Program-made: the position numbers and the translations under genes | In this document: positions 30,175-38,794 of the stretch, one piece after another | Numbering within the stretch: the stretch's first letter is position 1 | Layout: every line of letters begins with the position of its first letter | Source of the DNA: Actinomycetota bacterium | Lineage (GTDB): Bacteria > Actinomycetota > Acidimicrobiia > Acidimicrobiales > MedAcidi-G1 | Length of the DNA: 49,919 bases | Assembly (NCBI GenBank): GCA_014381745.1 | Contig: JACNLA010000038.1 | Location: 1 to 49,919, forward strand | Reading direction: 5' to 3' | Notes under the pieces: model-generated | Database searches by the model: none | Seen by the model: the letters and a program-made list of their open reading frames with translations, nothing else | Told to the model about the DNA's origin: nothing

Positions 30175-30902
30175 TGGCCGGCCTCCGCCGGCCCGCCCGT
30201 GTCGGGATCGGTGAAGAAACCCCGCTCCTCGAGTTGGTCCGCTGCGGCGACACCGCTTTCGTGGAGATGACCCTCCATTGCACTTCGAGCTCCCTCAGGG
30301 TCGCGCCGGGTGATGGCTTCCAGGATCGAGGCGTGGTGCTCAACTGCTCGGTGGTTCCAACCGTCTGCGAACTCGTAGTAGTTGGCCGGAACCGTTCGCT
30401 CGAGGTGTCTGAGCAGCCACCGGGTTCGACGAGGCGCCGCAAGGTTGATCACTCGGTGGAAGTCGTGGTTCAACTGCTGCAGTACCTCCTGGTCGTCGCC
30501 CGTGAAGCGGGAGTGCAGCTCGTTTAGCTCCCGGATCTGGTCCTCATCCAGCAGTTCGGCAGCCATCGCTGCAGCCCTGCCTGACACGACCCCGAACAGC
30601 TCGTAGTGGTCGATGATGTCCTCGCGGCGAAGTTGGGCGACCGAGGCGCCCCGTCTGGGGGTGAGGTCCAGCAGTCCCTCGTGGCCAAGGACAACCAGTG
30701 CCTCGCGGATGGGGCTGCGGCTGACATCAAGTGCCCGACCTACCGCGTCCTGGTCGATCTTGGTGCCAGGGCGGAGGGATCCTGTGAGGATCAGCTGACG
30801 GACATATCCTGCGACCTCGTCGGCGAGTACCCCTCGTCTCCGCGATGATGGCGGTGCAGCCACATACGGGTCATCCTGATCCAGAGTTCCCTCAACGTTC
30901 AC
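30171..30902 (-). CDS. GntR-family (FCD) transcriptional regulator
   Basis: 243-aa regulator. The winged helix (about 22-90) includes LRPGTKIDQDAVGRALDVSR and SRSPIREALVVL, and is followed by an FCD domain whose NHDFHRVI and further His residues may bind a metal or carboxylate. I choose the GTG at 30902, with GGGAG about 8 bp upstream, over the TTG at 30917. It is first in the operon of acyl-CoA dehydrogenase, alcohol dehydrogenase, ligase, P450 and ferredoxin, and divergent from the gamma-glutamyl hydrolase. An AT-rich palindrome sits in between, so it probably controls both directions. Confidence 0.87.
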   Translation of the reverse strand: MNVEGTLDQDDPYVAAPPSSRRRGVLADEVAGYVRQLILTGSLRPGTKIDQDAVGRALDVSRSPIREALVVLGHEGLLDLTPRRGASVAQLRREDIIDHYELFGVVSGRAAAMAAELLDEDQIRELNELHSRFTGDDQEVLQQLNHDFHRVINLAAPRRTRWLLRHLERTVPANYYEFADGWNHRAVEHHASILEAITRRDPEGARSAMEGHLHESGVAAADQLEERGFFTDPDTGGPAEAGQ

Positions 30903-30968
30903 CGTGGGTGCTCCCAATTGTACCGAGGGTTGGCGGACCGGCCGTCAGAGTCTCCATATAGTAAATAC

Positions 30969-30980
30969 ATTATGCATAAT
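30969..30980. promoter_or_regulatory. ATTATGCATAAT palindrome, candidate GntR operator
   Basis: A perfect 12-bp palindrome in an AT-rich island of an otherwise GC-rich window, between the divergent GntR (start 30902) and gamma-glutamyl hydrolase (start 31040) genes. Its position suits an operator controlling both. Confidence 0.5.
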
Positions 30981-31039
30981 AATAGTCGCGGGCAAGGGAC
31001 AGAACTGGCAACACCCGACAGACACGGAGCAGTGGACAA

Positions 31040-31753
31040 ATGGCCAACAGACCTCTGATCGGAATCACCGGCAGGCGCAAGAAGGGGCGAGACATCGTCG
31101 ACAACCTGGAGGTCCTGTCCGACTTCGACGTCGACCTCTACTACGCCGACTACGCCAACGGCGTTCTCGAGGCCGGAGGCCTGCCCGTTCACCTCCCGGT
31201 CGATGCTGACCCGGTTGACCTGCTCGACCATCTGGACGGACTCATCCTCCCTGGTGGAGCAGACATAGACCCGGGTCGGTACGGGGCCGAATCGGAGACA
31301 GACGACTTTCCACCCGAACCCACAAGGGACGAACAGGAACTCGCCCTCGTGAACCGGGCCTACGAACTGACAGTTCCCATCCTCGGCATCTGCCGCGGCC
31401 TGCAGATCATCAACGTCTACGCAGGCGGAACACTCCACCAGGACGTGGCACCACACGCTGGCTTCGACCAGCCGACCACCACCGAATGGCACACGGTCAC
31501 CTTCGAGTCCGGCTCGGTCCTCGGAGGCATCTACGGAGCAGAACGCCCTGTCAACTCGCTTCACCACCAGACGATCAACCGCGTCGGTGACGGTCTCCGG
31601 GTGAGCGCCCGATCTCCCGAGGGTTCCATCGAGGGAATCGAACACACGGACCTTCCGATCGTCGCCGTTCAGTGGCACCCCGAGATGCTTCCAACCAGAC
31701 CATCAGATCCACTGTTCACCTGGTTGGTCGAAGCGGCTACCGAGCGGTCCTGA
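31040..31753 (+). CDS. PuuD-like gamma-glutamyl hydrolase (peptidase C26)
   Basis: 237-aa class I glutamine-amidotransferase-fold hydrolase. Features are LILPGGADIDPGRYG, the nucleophile in ILGICRGLQIINVYAGG, HHQTINRVGDGL and the His/Glu of VQWHPE, all diagnostic of gamma-glutamyl-gamma-aminobutyrate hydrolases. Such enzymes release glutamate from gamma-glutamylated acids after the amine carbon chain has been oxidised. Divergent from a GntR-led operon encoding a glutamine-synthetase-like ligase, it completes a plausible glutamylation, oxidation and deglutamylation route. The ATG has GGAG upstream. It converges with the second ABC transporter operon. Confidence 0.88.
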   Translation: MANRPLIGITGRRKKGRDIVDNLEVLSDFDVDLYYADYANGVLEAGGLPVHLPVDADPVDLLDHLDGLILPGGADIDPGRYGAESETDDFPPEPTRDEQELALVNRAYELTVPILGICRGLQIINVYAGGTLHQDVAPHAGFDQPTTTEWHTVTFESGSVLGGIYGAERPVNSLHHQTINRVGDGLRVSARSPEGSIEGIEHTDLPIVAVQWHPEMLPTRPSDPLFTWLVEAATERS

Positions 31754-31778
31754 GCCGTCGCCTGCCAACCTGTTGGAA

Positions 31779-33635
31779 TCAGCCCTCGGCTGTCGAACCG
31801 ATATATGCAGCCTGAACGACAGGATCAGCCTGAATCTCAGCTGGGGTGCCCTCGGCGATTACCTGCCCACAGTCAAGGCAGTAGATGCGGTCACAGATAC
31901 CGATGATGAAGTTCAGGTCGTGGTCGATGACGACCACCCCCGCCCCGACAAGGCCGGCCATCTGTCTGACCTGCTCGACCATCACGAGGGACTCCGAGTC
32001 GCTCATTCCCGATGTCGGTTCATCCAGTAGGAGGAATGCAGGTGCGGTGGCAGCCGCACGAGCAAGTTCCAGCCGACGAGAGGTTCCGTAGTCCAGTTCA
32101 CGTGCCCGACGGTCGCGCTGTTCCCAGAGACCCGCCGCAGCAATCAACCCGTCAACATCGGGAGGGGGCCGGTGCCGACGATGGGCCGCAGCCACCAGGT
32201 AGGAGACCTCCACGTTCTCCCGTACTGTCAGCGAGTCGAATAGCCGGAGGTTCTGAAAGGTCCGGACCAATCCGCTCCGGGCAATCTTGAATGACCGGGT
32301 CGCGCTCAGGTCCGTGCCACCCAGAACCACGCTCCCTGAGTTGGACTCAACCAACCCCGTGATCACGTTCAACAGGGTTGTCTTGCCGGCACCATTGGGA
32401 CCGATCACGCCGACCACCTCGCTCCGCGCTGCCTCGACATCCACATCAATCAGTGCCTGAAAGCCGCCGAAGGCCACGTCGACACCCTGTGCCACCAGCA
32501 CTGAGGAATCGTCTGGCTCCACCGGCGGAAGGCTCTCAGGCGGCGACGCGCTCCTGCGACCAAGCTTGCCGTGCAGCCACTTGTCCAGTTCCCAGTCATC
32601 GAGAAGGCCAGCGGGACGCCAAATCATGAAACCCAACATCGAGACACCCATGAATACCGACTTCAGGTTCTCCCTGAAAATCCAGTCAAGGGGTGCCCCG
32701 TCCAGACCTATGCCGAACAGTTCAAAGCCATCCTGGCCCAGTTTCCGAGCGACCTCCCGACCGACGGTAATGACCGCCACCCCAACCAGGGCTCCGGTAA
32801 CACTGCGACGGCCACCCACAATGAGCATCACCAAGGTGACGAGCGTGAGGTTGAAGAACATGTCACGGGGAAGAATCGAGCCGTTCTCGTATACCCGCAG
32901 GCTGGCCCCGACGCTAACGACAACAACCGAGATCAGGAGAGCCACCATCTGCTGGACAAGTGGGTTCACACCCATGGCCCTTGCCGCCAGGTCGTCTTCT
33001 CGGGCCGCCACAGCCAGACGCCCACCCCTGCTCTGCGCATACAACCTGGCTACGACGATGGCTGCCAACAGCGCGATATAGATCGGAACACGACTGTCCA
33101 GCGTTCCCCCAATCCGAAACGACAACCCCGCCCTGTCTCCACCGGTCAGGTCAGGCCAGTTGCGAGCCACCTCATGCGTCACGAATAGGAGCGCAAGGGT
33201 GATGACAGTTGCCGACACCGCCCCAGACTCGGCGCCTGAGCGCGCCAGCCCAACACCAACTATCAGGGCCACGACAAGGGTCACGCCGACAGCGACAGCC
33301 ACTGCCATCCACGGGCCCACGCTCACATCGAGCAACCCAAACGGTGCATCGGGGATTCTCTTGAGCTTCTCCGCCGGTGAGATGGCGAAGAGGGCGAAGG
33401 CATAGCCGGCAATCGCCCCAAAGCCGATGTGGCCAAACGACAAGATTCCCGTGTTCCCCACGTAGATCTGGATTCCAAGCACCAGGATTGCGTCGATCAG
33501 GGCGAACGTGACCAGGCGCTCCGCGGCTCCACTGAACTGGCTCTGGTACGCGAGACCTACTGCAACGAAGACCGCGAACAGGATCACCGAACCAAACACC
33601 GGGAAGACGACGTCGCGGCGGAGGTTGGGAAACAT
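31779..33635 (-). CDS. LivM-LivG fusion: ABC permease and ATPase in one chain
   Basis: 618-aa fusion. Residues 1-345 are a LivM-type permease with about ten membrane segments (including GNTGILSFGHIGFGAIAGYA and ALVGVAVITVGREVARKLG). After a short linker, about 370-618 form a LivG ATPase with Walker A GPNGAGKTT, the signature-region DYGTSRRLELARA and Walker B FLLLDEPTSGM, ending VIAEGTPAEIQADP. Fusion of permease and ATPase is known among HAAT importers but is not the usual layout. It is the last gene of the second Liv operon; its start shares one base with the LivH stop. The ligand is unknown. Confidence 0.9.
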   Translation of the reverse strand: MFPNLRRDVVFPVFGSVILFAVFVAVGLAYQSQFSGAAERLVTFALIDAILVLGIQIYVGNTGILSFGHIGFGAIAGYAFALFAISPAEKLKRIPDAPFGLLDVSVGPWMAVAVAVGVTLVVALIVGVGLARSGAESGAVSATVITLALLFVTHEVARNWPDLTGGDRAGLSFRIGGTLDSRVPIYIALLAAIVVARLYAQSRGGRLAVAAREDDLAARAMGVNPLVQQMVALLISVVVVSVGASLRVYENGSILPRDMFFNLTLVTLVMLIVGGRRSVTGALVGVAVITVGREVARKLGQDGFELFGIGLDGAPLDWIFRENLKSVFMGVSMLGFMIWRPAGLLDDWELDKWLHGKLGRRSASPPESLPPVEPDDSSVLVAQGVDVAFGGFQALIDVDVEAARSEVVGVIGPNGAGKTTLLNVITGLVESNSGSVVLGGTDLSATRSFKIARSGLVRTFQNLRLFDSLTVRENVEVSYLVAAAHRRHRPPPDVDGLIAAAGLWEQRDRRARELDYGTSRRLELARAAATAPAFLLLDEPTSGMSDSESLVMVEQVRQMAGLVGAGVVVIDHDLNFIIGICDRIYCLDCGQVIAEGTPAEIQADPVVQAAYIGSTAEG

Positions 33636-34522
33636 CAGACCCTCTCCGCGTGCGGCACGGAAATCAGGCCCTGCGGTCTGAAGATGAACAGCAGTGCTAT
33701 CAGGAGAAACACCACGCCTTCGGTAAGGCTCGCCACTGAGTCAGGTAGGCGCGAGCGCAGGATTACCTCTGCCAGTCCAAGGGTGAACCCACCGAGGACC
33801 GCGCCACGAAGACTGCCCAGACCACCAATGAGCGCTGCCAGCACCCCCTTCAGCATGGGATCGATCCCAGCGGTCGGGCTTGTGCTCCCCGACCTCATCA
33901 GCCAGAACACGCTGGCGATTCCGGCCAGCACCCCCGACAGGGCGAATGCCCCCCGAATCACGGAGTTGGATCGGACGCCCATCAGTCGGGCGGTGTCGAA
34001 GTCAGCCGCAGCCGCCCGCAACGACAACCCAAAGGTGGTTCGCTGGAGGATCAGGGTGGTGGCAACGAGGGTTGCGACCGTAACCACGATCACGACCGTG
34101 TCGAAGACCTCGATTCGTAGTGAGCCAACGGCATAGGTGTTTGTCACCCACGTCGGGCGGGGAAAGGTCTTGACCGACGCTGAGACGTAGAGCAGGAAGA
34201 TCGCCGATACCACGAAGTGCACACCAAACGATGTGAGCAACAGCGTGAAGTCATCAGCCCCCCTCACCCGGCTGAAGGCGACACGCTCAATGAGCAGCGA
34301 TGTCGCCACGCTGACCGCCACTATGAGCGGCACCATCACATACCAGGACCATCCGGCACCCAGCGCCCAGAAGGATGCATAACCCGAGACGGTGATGAGT
34401 TCGCCGTGGGCAAAGTTGAGCAGGTGCATAACCCCGAAGATGACCGCCACACCCAGTGCCAACAGGGCATAGATGCTTCCGCGCCCGAGGCCGTCGATGA
34501 GGTTCTGGAGGAGCTCGGTCAT
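33635..34522 (-). CDS. LivH-type ABC transporter permease
   Basis: 295-aa HAAT-family permease. Conserved regions are VMHLLNFAHGELITVSGYAS near the N-terminus, DTARLMGVRSNSVIRGAF (cytoplasmic loop) and GVLAALIGGLGSLRGAVLGG. Together with the LivM-LivG fusion it forms the importer of the second system. The ATG follows the LivF stop after 3 bp, and AGGAG-like sequence precedes it. It is only distantly similar to the LivH at 19076, so the two operons are not recent copies of each other. Confidence 0.9.
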   Translation of the reverse strand: MTELLQNLIDGLGRGSIYALLALGVAVIFGVMHLLNFAHGELITVSGYASFWALGAGWSWYVMVPLIVAVSVATSLLIERVAFSRVRGADDFTLLLTSFGVHFVVSAIFLLYVSASVKTFPRPTWVTNTYAVGSLRIEVFDTVVIVVTVATLVATTLILQRTTFGLSLRAAAADFDTARLMGVRSNSVIRGAFALSGVLAGIASVFWLMRSGSTSPTAGIDPMLKGVLAALIGGLGSLRGAVLGGFTLGLAEVILRSRLPDSVASLTEGVVFLLIALLFIFRPQGLISVPHAERV

Positions 34523-34525
34523 GGC

Positions 34526-35227
34526 TCAGTTGCCGACGAAGGTATCGAAGAGGTCCTTGTTGTCCCTCAGTTCGGTACCGGTACCTTCGGCTACGACCTC
34601 ACCGCTGCGCAACACGTAGGCCCGATCGGCAAGCTCGAGCATCCTCGTCGCATTCTGTTCAACAACTAGCAGCGTTCGACCCTGGGCACGGAGAGCGTCA
34701 ATCAACTCGAACACCACGTCGACAAGCAGAGGGGCCAACCCGAGGGAGGGTTCATCCATCATGAGAAGTCGCGGCCTTGACATGAGCGCCCGGGCAATGG
34801 CGAGTTGCTGAGCCTCACCGCCGGAAAGGTATCCGGCCGATGTGGTCCACTTGTCGCGGAGCACCGGGAAGCGTTCACTCATCTCCTCGAGCAGACCCGG
34901 GCGGTCCGCCGAGGGGACCGTGACGCCACCGATCCTGAGATTCTCCTCCACCGTCAGGTTCACGAAGATCCGGCGGTGCTCTGGAACAAGAGCCAGGCCT
35001 GATCTCAGCAACCTCTCCGGAGAGTGGCCGGTTACGTCCTCGTCGTCAAGTGAGACCCGGCCACCACTCGGTGCCAGAAGCCCGGCAATGGTGTTCAACA
35101 AGGTTGTCTTGCCGGCACCGTTGGGTCCGATGAGGCCTATTACCTCACCGGACCCAACGTGCAGGCTTGCTTCTCTGAGTGCCGAGATCTCACCATATTT
35201 GGTTGTAAGACCCGACACTTCGAGCAT
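34526..35227 (-). CDS. LivF-type ABC transporter ATPase
   Basis: 233-aa ATPase. Walker A is GPNGAGKTT, the signature YLSGGEAQQLAIARAL, Walker B LLMMDEPSLGLAP, and the H-loop VVEQNATRM. All nucleotide-site motifs are intact, unlike those of the first system's LivF and LivG. It starts 6 bp after the binding-protein stop. It works with the ATPase half of the LivM-LivG fusion. Confidence 0.93.
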   Translation of the reverse strand: MLEVSGLTTKYGEISALREASLHVGSGEVIGLIGPNGAGKTTLLNTIAGLLAPSGGRVSLDDEDVTGHSPERLLRSGLALVPEHRRIFVNLTVEENLRIGGVTVPSADRPGLLEEMSERFPVLRDKWTTSAGYLSGGEAQQLAIARALMSRPRLLMMDEPSLGLAPLLVDVVFELIDALRAQGRTLLVVEQNATRMLELADRAYVLRSGEVVAEGTGTELRDNKDLFDTFVGN

Positions 35228-35233
35228 GGAGTA

Positions 35234-37717
35234 TCAGCCACCGACGGTGGCGACGAGTACGTCCTCACCGTTGACTATCTGGTTGATCGGAACCGCCTTG
35301 GGCGGAATGCCGTTGGTGCCTGCATAGGTGATCTCACCAGACAGGCCCTGGAAGCCAGAAATCTGCTGCACCGCCTCACCGATACCAGACGGCTCAGTGC
35401 AGTCACAGTCCAACATGCCCTGGATCCCGAGGAACAACGAGTCCACGTAGAGGGCCATGAACCCACGGCTCTCGAGCGCCTCACCACGTGAAGCCTCATA
35501 GCCGGCAAGCAACCCGTCGATCGGGTCACCGGCGGTGATGCTGGTGTGAGGTGTGTGGGCTATGCCCTCGTTGTTGGCCTCGAACTGGATGCCGGTGGCA
35601 TCCATGGCATCTGTACCTATGTAGGTCAGACCGTCGAGGCCCTGCCCCTCAAGCTGGCCACGAAGCGCCGTCACCTGGAAGGCAAGAGCAGCAGAGAAAA
35701 CCACCTCGTTGTTCTCAGAAATGCCGGCGATCTCATTCACCTGTGCCGAGAAGTCGGTATCGGCAGCCCACACATACGTCTGGGTGCTGACAACCTCACC
35801 ACCACCAGCCACGAAGGCAGCCGCGAAGGCATCAGGGTTCACGCCGGTGTAGGGGATTCCCTCACCCTCTGTGAACACGATCGCACGGTTAATGCCCTGA
35901 TCAAGCGCCCACTGCGCAGCAGCACCCGACATACCGAAGTCATCAAAGGTCACCAGATACGAGTTGATCGAAGCGTCCGCAAGGGTCGGCTCAGTTGAAG
36001 CCGCCACGAACAACGGCACCTCGCCACCAGTGGCCTGGAGGATCGGAAGGGCAAAGTCGGCAAACGGAGGACCAATCAGGAACTGTGCACCCCAGTCCAA
36101 CAACTCCTGAGCAGCCAAACCGGCATCGTCACCCACCTCAGCCACACGGACCTCGACAGGATTGCCGTTGATGCCACCAATGCAGTTGATCAACTCGGCG
36201 ACATAGGGCACCAGGTTCGACCCCGGAATATCAACAAACCCGACGACCTCGCTGAAGTCCATGGCCATACCAACCCGGATCGCATCACCCGACGGAGCCG
36301 CAACACAACTCCCCAGATCAGCACCCAGAATCGCATCAATATCAAGACCCACAACCACCGGAGCAGCCGCCGAGGCAGCACCGGCTGCGGTCACCGACAC
36401 ATTGGATCCACTGACGGTGGCGACGAGTACGTCCTCACCGTTGACTATCTGGTTGATCGGAACCGCCTTGGGCGGAATGCCGTTGGTGCCTGCATAGGTG
36501 ATCTCACCAGACAGGCCCTGGAAGCCAGAAATCTGCTGCACCGCCTCACCGATACCAGACGGCTCAGTGCAGTCACAGTCCAACATGCCCTGGATCCCGA
36601 GGAACAACGAGTCCACGTAGAGGGCCATGAACCCACGGCTCTCGAGCGCCTCACCACGTGAAGCCTCATAGCCGGCAAGCAACCCGTCGATCGGGTCACC
36701 GGCGGTGATGCTGGTGTGAGGTGTGTGGGCTATGCCCTCGTTGTTGGCCTCGAACTGGATGCCGGTGGCATCCATGGCATCTGTACCTATGTAGGTCAGA
36801 CCGTCGAGGCCCTGCCCCTCAAGCTGGCCACGAAGCGCCGTCACCTGGAAGGCAAGAGCAGCAGAGAAAACCACCTCGTTGTTCTCAGAAATGCCGGCGA
36901 TCTCATTCACCTGTGCCGAGAAGTCGGTATCGGCAGCCCACACATACGTCTGGGTGCTGACAACCTCACCACCACCAGCCACGAAGGCAGCCGCGAAGGC
37001 ATCAGGGTTCACGCCGGTGTAGGGGATTCCCTCACCCTCTGTGAACACGATCGCACGGTTAATGCCCTGATCAAGCGCCCACTGCGCAGCAGCACCCGAC
37101 ATACCGAAGTCATCAAAGGTCACCAGATACGAGTTGATCGAAGCGTCCGCAAGGGTCGGCTCAGTTGAAGCCGCCACGAACAACGGCACCTCGCCACCAG
37201 TGGCCTGGAGGATCGGAAGGGCAAAGTCGGCAAACGGAGGACCAATCAGGAACTGTGCACCCCAGTCCAACAACTCCTGAGCAGCCAAACCGGCATCGTC
37301 ACCCACCTCAGCCACACGGACCTCGACAGGATTGCCGTTGATGCCACCAATGCAGTTGATCAACTCGGCGACATAGGGCACCAGGTTCGACCCCGGAATA
37401 TCAACAAACCCGACGACCTCGCTGAAGTCCATGGCCATACCAACCCGGATCGCATCACCCGACGGAGCCGCAACACAACTCCCCAGATCAGCACCCAGAA
37501 TCGCAGCAATATCAAGACCCACAACCACCGGAGCAGCCGGTGCCGCGGTTGTGGCCGCTGGGGCGGCAGCGGTGGTCGCTGGTGCTGCAGCCGTTGTGGC
37601 TGGCGCTGCAGCTGCAGTGGTAGGTGCGGGCGTTGTGCTCGCCTCCTCGTCGCTCCCGCATGCAGCGGCTATGAACGCAAGGACCGCCACAACGGCGATA
37701 AGAGATTTGGACTTCAT
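35234..37717 (-). CDS. Lipoprotein substrate-binding protein with two near-identical LivJ-type units
   Basis: 827-aa precursor. A lipoprotein signal (MKSKSLIAVVAVLAFIAAAC, Cys20) and an Ala/Thr/Pro linker precede two binding units of about 375 residues, from APVVVGLDI to VNGEDVLVATV. The DNA units of 1127 bp differ at one position (Asp versus Ala in GLDIxAIL). They are joined by a unique linker (SGSNVSVTAAGAASAAA) that does not match the natural C-terminus (GG-stop). It is unrelated in sequence to the duplicated binding protein at 21456 but has the same architecture. I chose the ATG at 37717, preceded by AGGGGGAG. Likely ligands are amino-acid-like or amide compounds. Confidence 0.87.
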   Translation of the reverse strand: MKSKSLIAVVAVLAFIAAACGSDEEASTTPAPTTAAAAPATTAAAPATTAAAPAATTAAPAAPVVVGLDIAAILGADLGSCVAAPSGDAIRVGMAMDFSEVVGFVDIPGSNLVPYVAELINCIGGINGNPVEVRVAEVGDDAGLAAQELLDWGAQFLIGPPFADFALPILQATGGEVPLFVAASTEPTLADASINSYLVTFDDFGMSGAAAQWALDQGINRAIVFTEGEGIPYTGVNPDAFAAAFVAGGGEVVSTQTYVWAADTDFSAQVNEIAGISENNEVVFSAALAFQVTALRGQLEGQGLDGLTYIGTDAMDATGIQFEANNEGIAHTPHTSITAGDPIDGLLAGYEASRGEALESRGFMALYVDSLFLGIQGMLDCDCTEPSGIGEAVQQISGFQGLSGEITYAGTNGIPPKAVPINQIVNGEDVLVATVSGSNVSVTAAGAASAAAPVVVGLDIDAILGADLGSCVAAPSGDAIRVGMAMDFSEVVGFVDIPGSNLVPYVAELINCIGGINGNPVEVRVAEVGDDAGLAAQELLDWGAQFLIGPPFADFALPILQATGGEVPLFVAASTEPTLADASINSYLVTFDDFGMSGAAAQWALDQGINRAIVFTEGEGIPYTGVNPDAFAAAFVAGGGEVVSTQTYVWAADTDFSAQVNEIAGISENNEVVFSAALAFQVTALRGQLEGQGLDGLTYIGTDAMDATGIQFEANNEGIAHTPHTSITAGDPIDGLLAGYEASRGEALESRGFMALYVDSLFLGIQGMLDCDCTEPSGIGEAVQQISGFQGLSGEITYAGTNGIPPKAVPINQIVNGEDVLVATVGG
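35243..36369. repeat. 1127-bp direct repeat, unit 1
   Basis: Direct repeat with 36413-37539 (period 1170 bp). One mismatch was found, T at 36336 against G at 37506. A 43-bp unique segment (36370-36412) separates the units and codes for the inter-domain linker. Confidence 0.93.
36413..37539. repeat. 1127-bp direct repeat, unit 2
   Basis: Second copy of the 35243-36369 unit, coding for the N-terminal binding unit of the protein. Confidence 0.93.
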
Positions 37718-37867
37718 TATTCTCCCCCTCAAGGTTTCTGGTTCGTGGTGTTCGGTAGATCAGCAGATCGAATAGGCGCACTTTTGCATAAAATATACAG
37801 ACGGAGCAAATGCTGTTGTCGTCCGACGGGCGGAGACGCCTGACCGGGGGCGGTGGACCCGAACTCC

Positions 37868-38716
37868 TCAACCACGCTTCGGGCCCCTTACCCCGCGAAA
37901 CTCCCAGTCGCCGCCAAGGGCTGTCGAGAGAACCTCTTCGGACTCGGTCGGCTGGGCTCCGCAGTCATCTCGGATCGGCGTCGGGCCAGCAACGATCGTG
38001 TTTGTGAGCGCTCCCAGCCCTTCCACCTCGACCGTCACGACATCACCGGGTTGCACCGGTCGCGAGTTGGCCGGCGTGCCCGAGAAGACCATGTCTCCCG
38101 GTACCAAGGTGATTGTGCGGGCCAGGTCGGCGACGAGGTAGTGCATGTCCCAGGTCATCTCGTCGGTCGTGCCGTCCTGGGCCACGTCGCCGTTGACGAG
38201 CGTCCTTATGGACTTTCCGTGGAAGTCCCAGTCGGTGGTGAGACCCGGGCCGACCGGACAGAGCGTGTCTGAACCCTTCACTCGCAGCATCGAGCCCGCA
38301 TCAGTGTCGCGAAAGTCGTGCAACCCGAAGTCGTTGCCGATGGTGTAGCCGGCGATGTAGTCGCCTGCCTCAGCTGGGCTGATGTTACGGCAGACCTCTC
38401 CGATCACGATAACGATCTCGCCCTCGTAGTTGAGCCACCTGCAGCGGTCAGGTCGGACAACGTCGCCCCGATGAGAGTTGAGCGAAGAAACGGGCTTGTG
38501 GAAGTAGGTAGGAGCCGGTGGCAAAGACACCTGGAACTCCTCGACCCGACTCACATGGTTCAGGTGCACGCAGAGGATCTTTGAGGGTTCGCTGGGTGGA
38601 AGGTGGACTGCGTCGGCCTCGGAGACCCTGCGACCATCATCTGCGACAAGGTCAGTGCCATCAAGCGAGGCTGTGGTGACCGAGCCGTTCAGGAGGATTC
38701 TACGAACCTCGGCCAT
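37868..38716 (-). CDS. Fumarylacetoacetate-hydrolase family protein (HpaG-like)
   Basis: 282-aa FAH-family enzyme. The fold signature is FHKPVSSLNSHRGDV, the metal ligands are in YEGEIVIVIGEV (ExE) with an Asp in GNDFGLHDFRDTD, and the active-site stretch VFSGTPAN lies near the C-terminus. The family includes the isomerase/decarboxylase HpaG of homoprotocatechuate degradation, along with other 2-keto-acid hydrolases and decarboxylases. A MarR-type site lies 50-63 bp upstream, tying it to the hpaD gene. The ATG at 38716 is preferred to a TTG one codon upstream. The 150 bp after it hold the AT-rich promoter region of the second ABC operon. Confidence 0.85.
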   Translation of the reverse strand: MAEVRRILLNGSVTTASLDGTDLVADDGRRVSEADAVHLPPSEPSKILCVHLNHVSRVEEFQVSLPPAPTYFHKPVSSLNSHRGDVVRPDRCRWLNYEGEIVIVIGEVCRNISPAEAGDYIAGYTIGNDFGLHDFRDTDAGSMLRVKGSDTLCPVGPGLTTDWDFHGKSIRTLVNGDVAQDGTTDEMTWDMHYLVADLARTITLVPGDMVFSGTPANSRPVQPGDVVTVEVEGLGALTNTIVAGPTPIRDDCGAQPTESEEVLSTALGGDWEFRGVRGPKRG

Positions 38717-38765
38717 CAATCGTCCCCCCTAGAGCGTTCCGCACAGGCGCTGGCCCGGCGATTTC

Positions 38766-38779
38766 ATTTGGTACCTAAT
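38766..38779. promoter_or_regulatory. MarR-type operator, site 3 (FAH / acetoacetate decarboxylase divergent promoter)
   Basis: ATTTGGTACCTAAT, an inverted repeat with one mismatch between arms. The 11 bases ATTTCATTTGG at 38761-38771 are identical to those at site 1 (1696-1706). It is 50-63 bp upstream of the FAH start and 16-29 bp upstream of the acetoacetate decarboxylase start. Confidence 0.65.
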
Positions 38780-38794
38780 GATAGGGTTCCCGCC

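Noticed and set aside
30899-31678. Minus-strand open frame of 259 codons opposite the PuuD-like gene
   Set aside because: It is antisense to a well-supported catalytic protein, has no ribosome-binding site and crosses the operator region.
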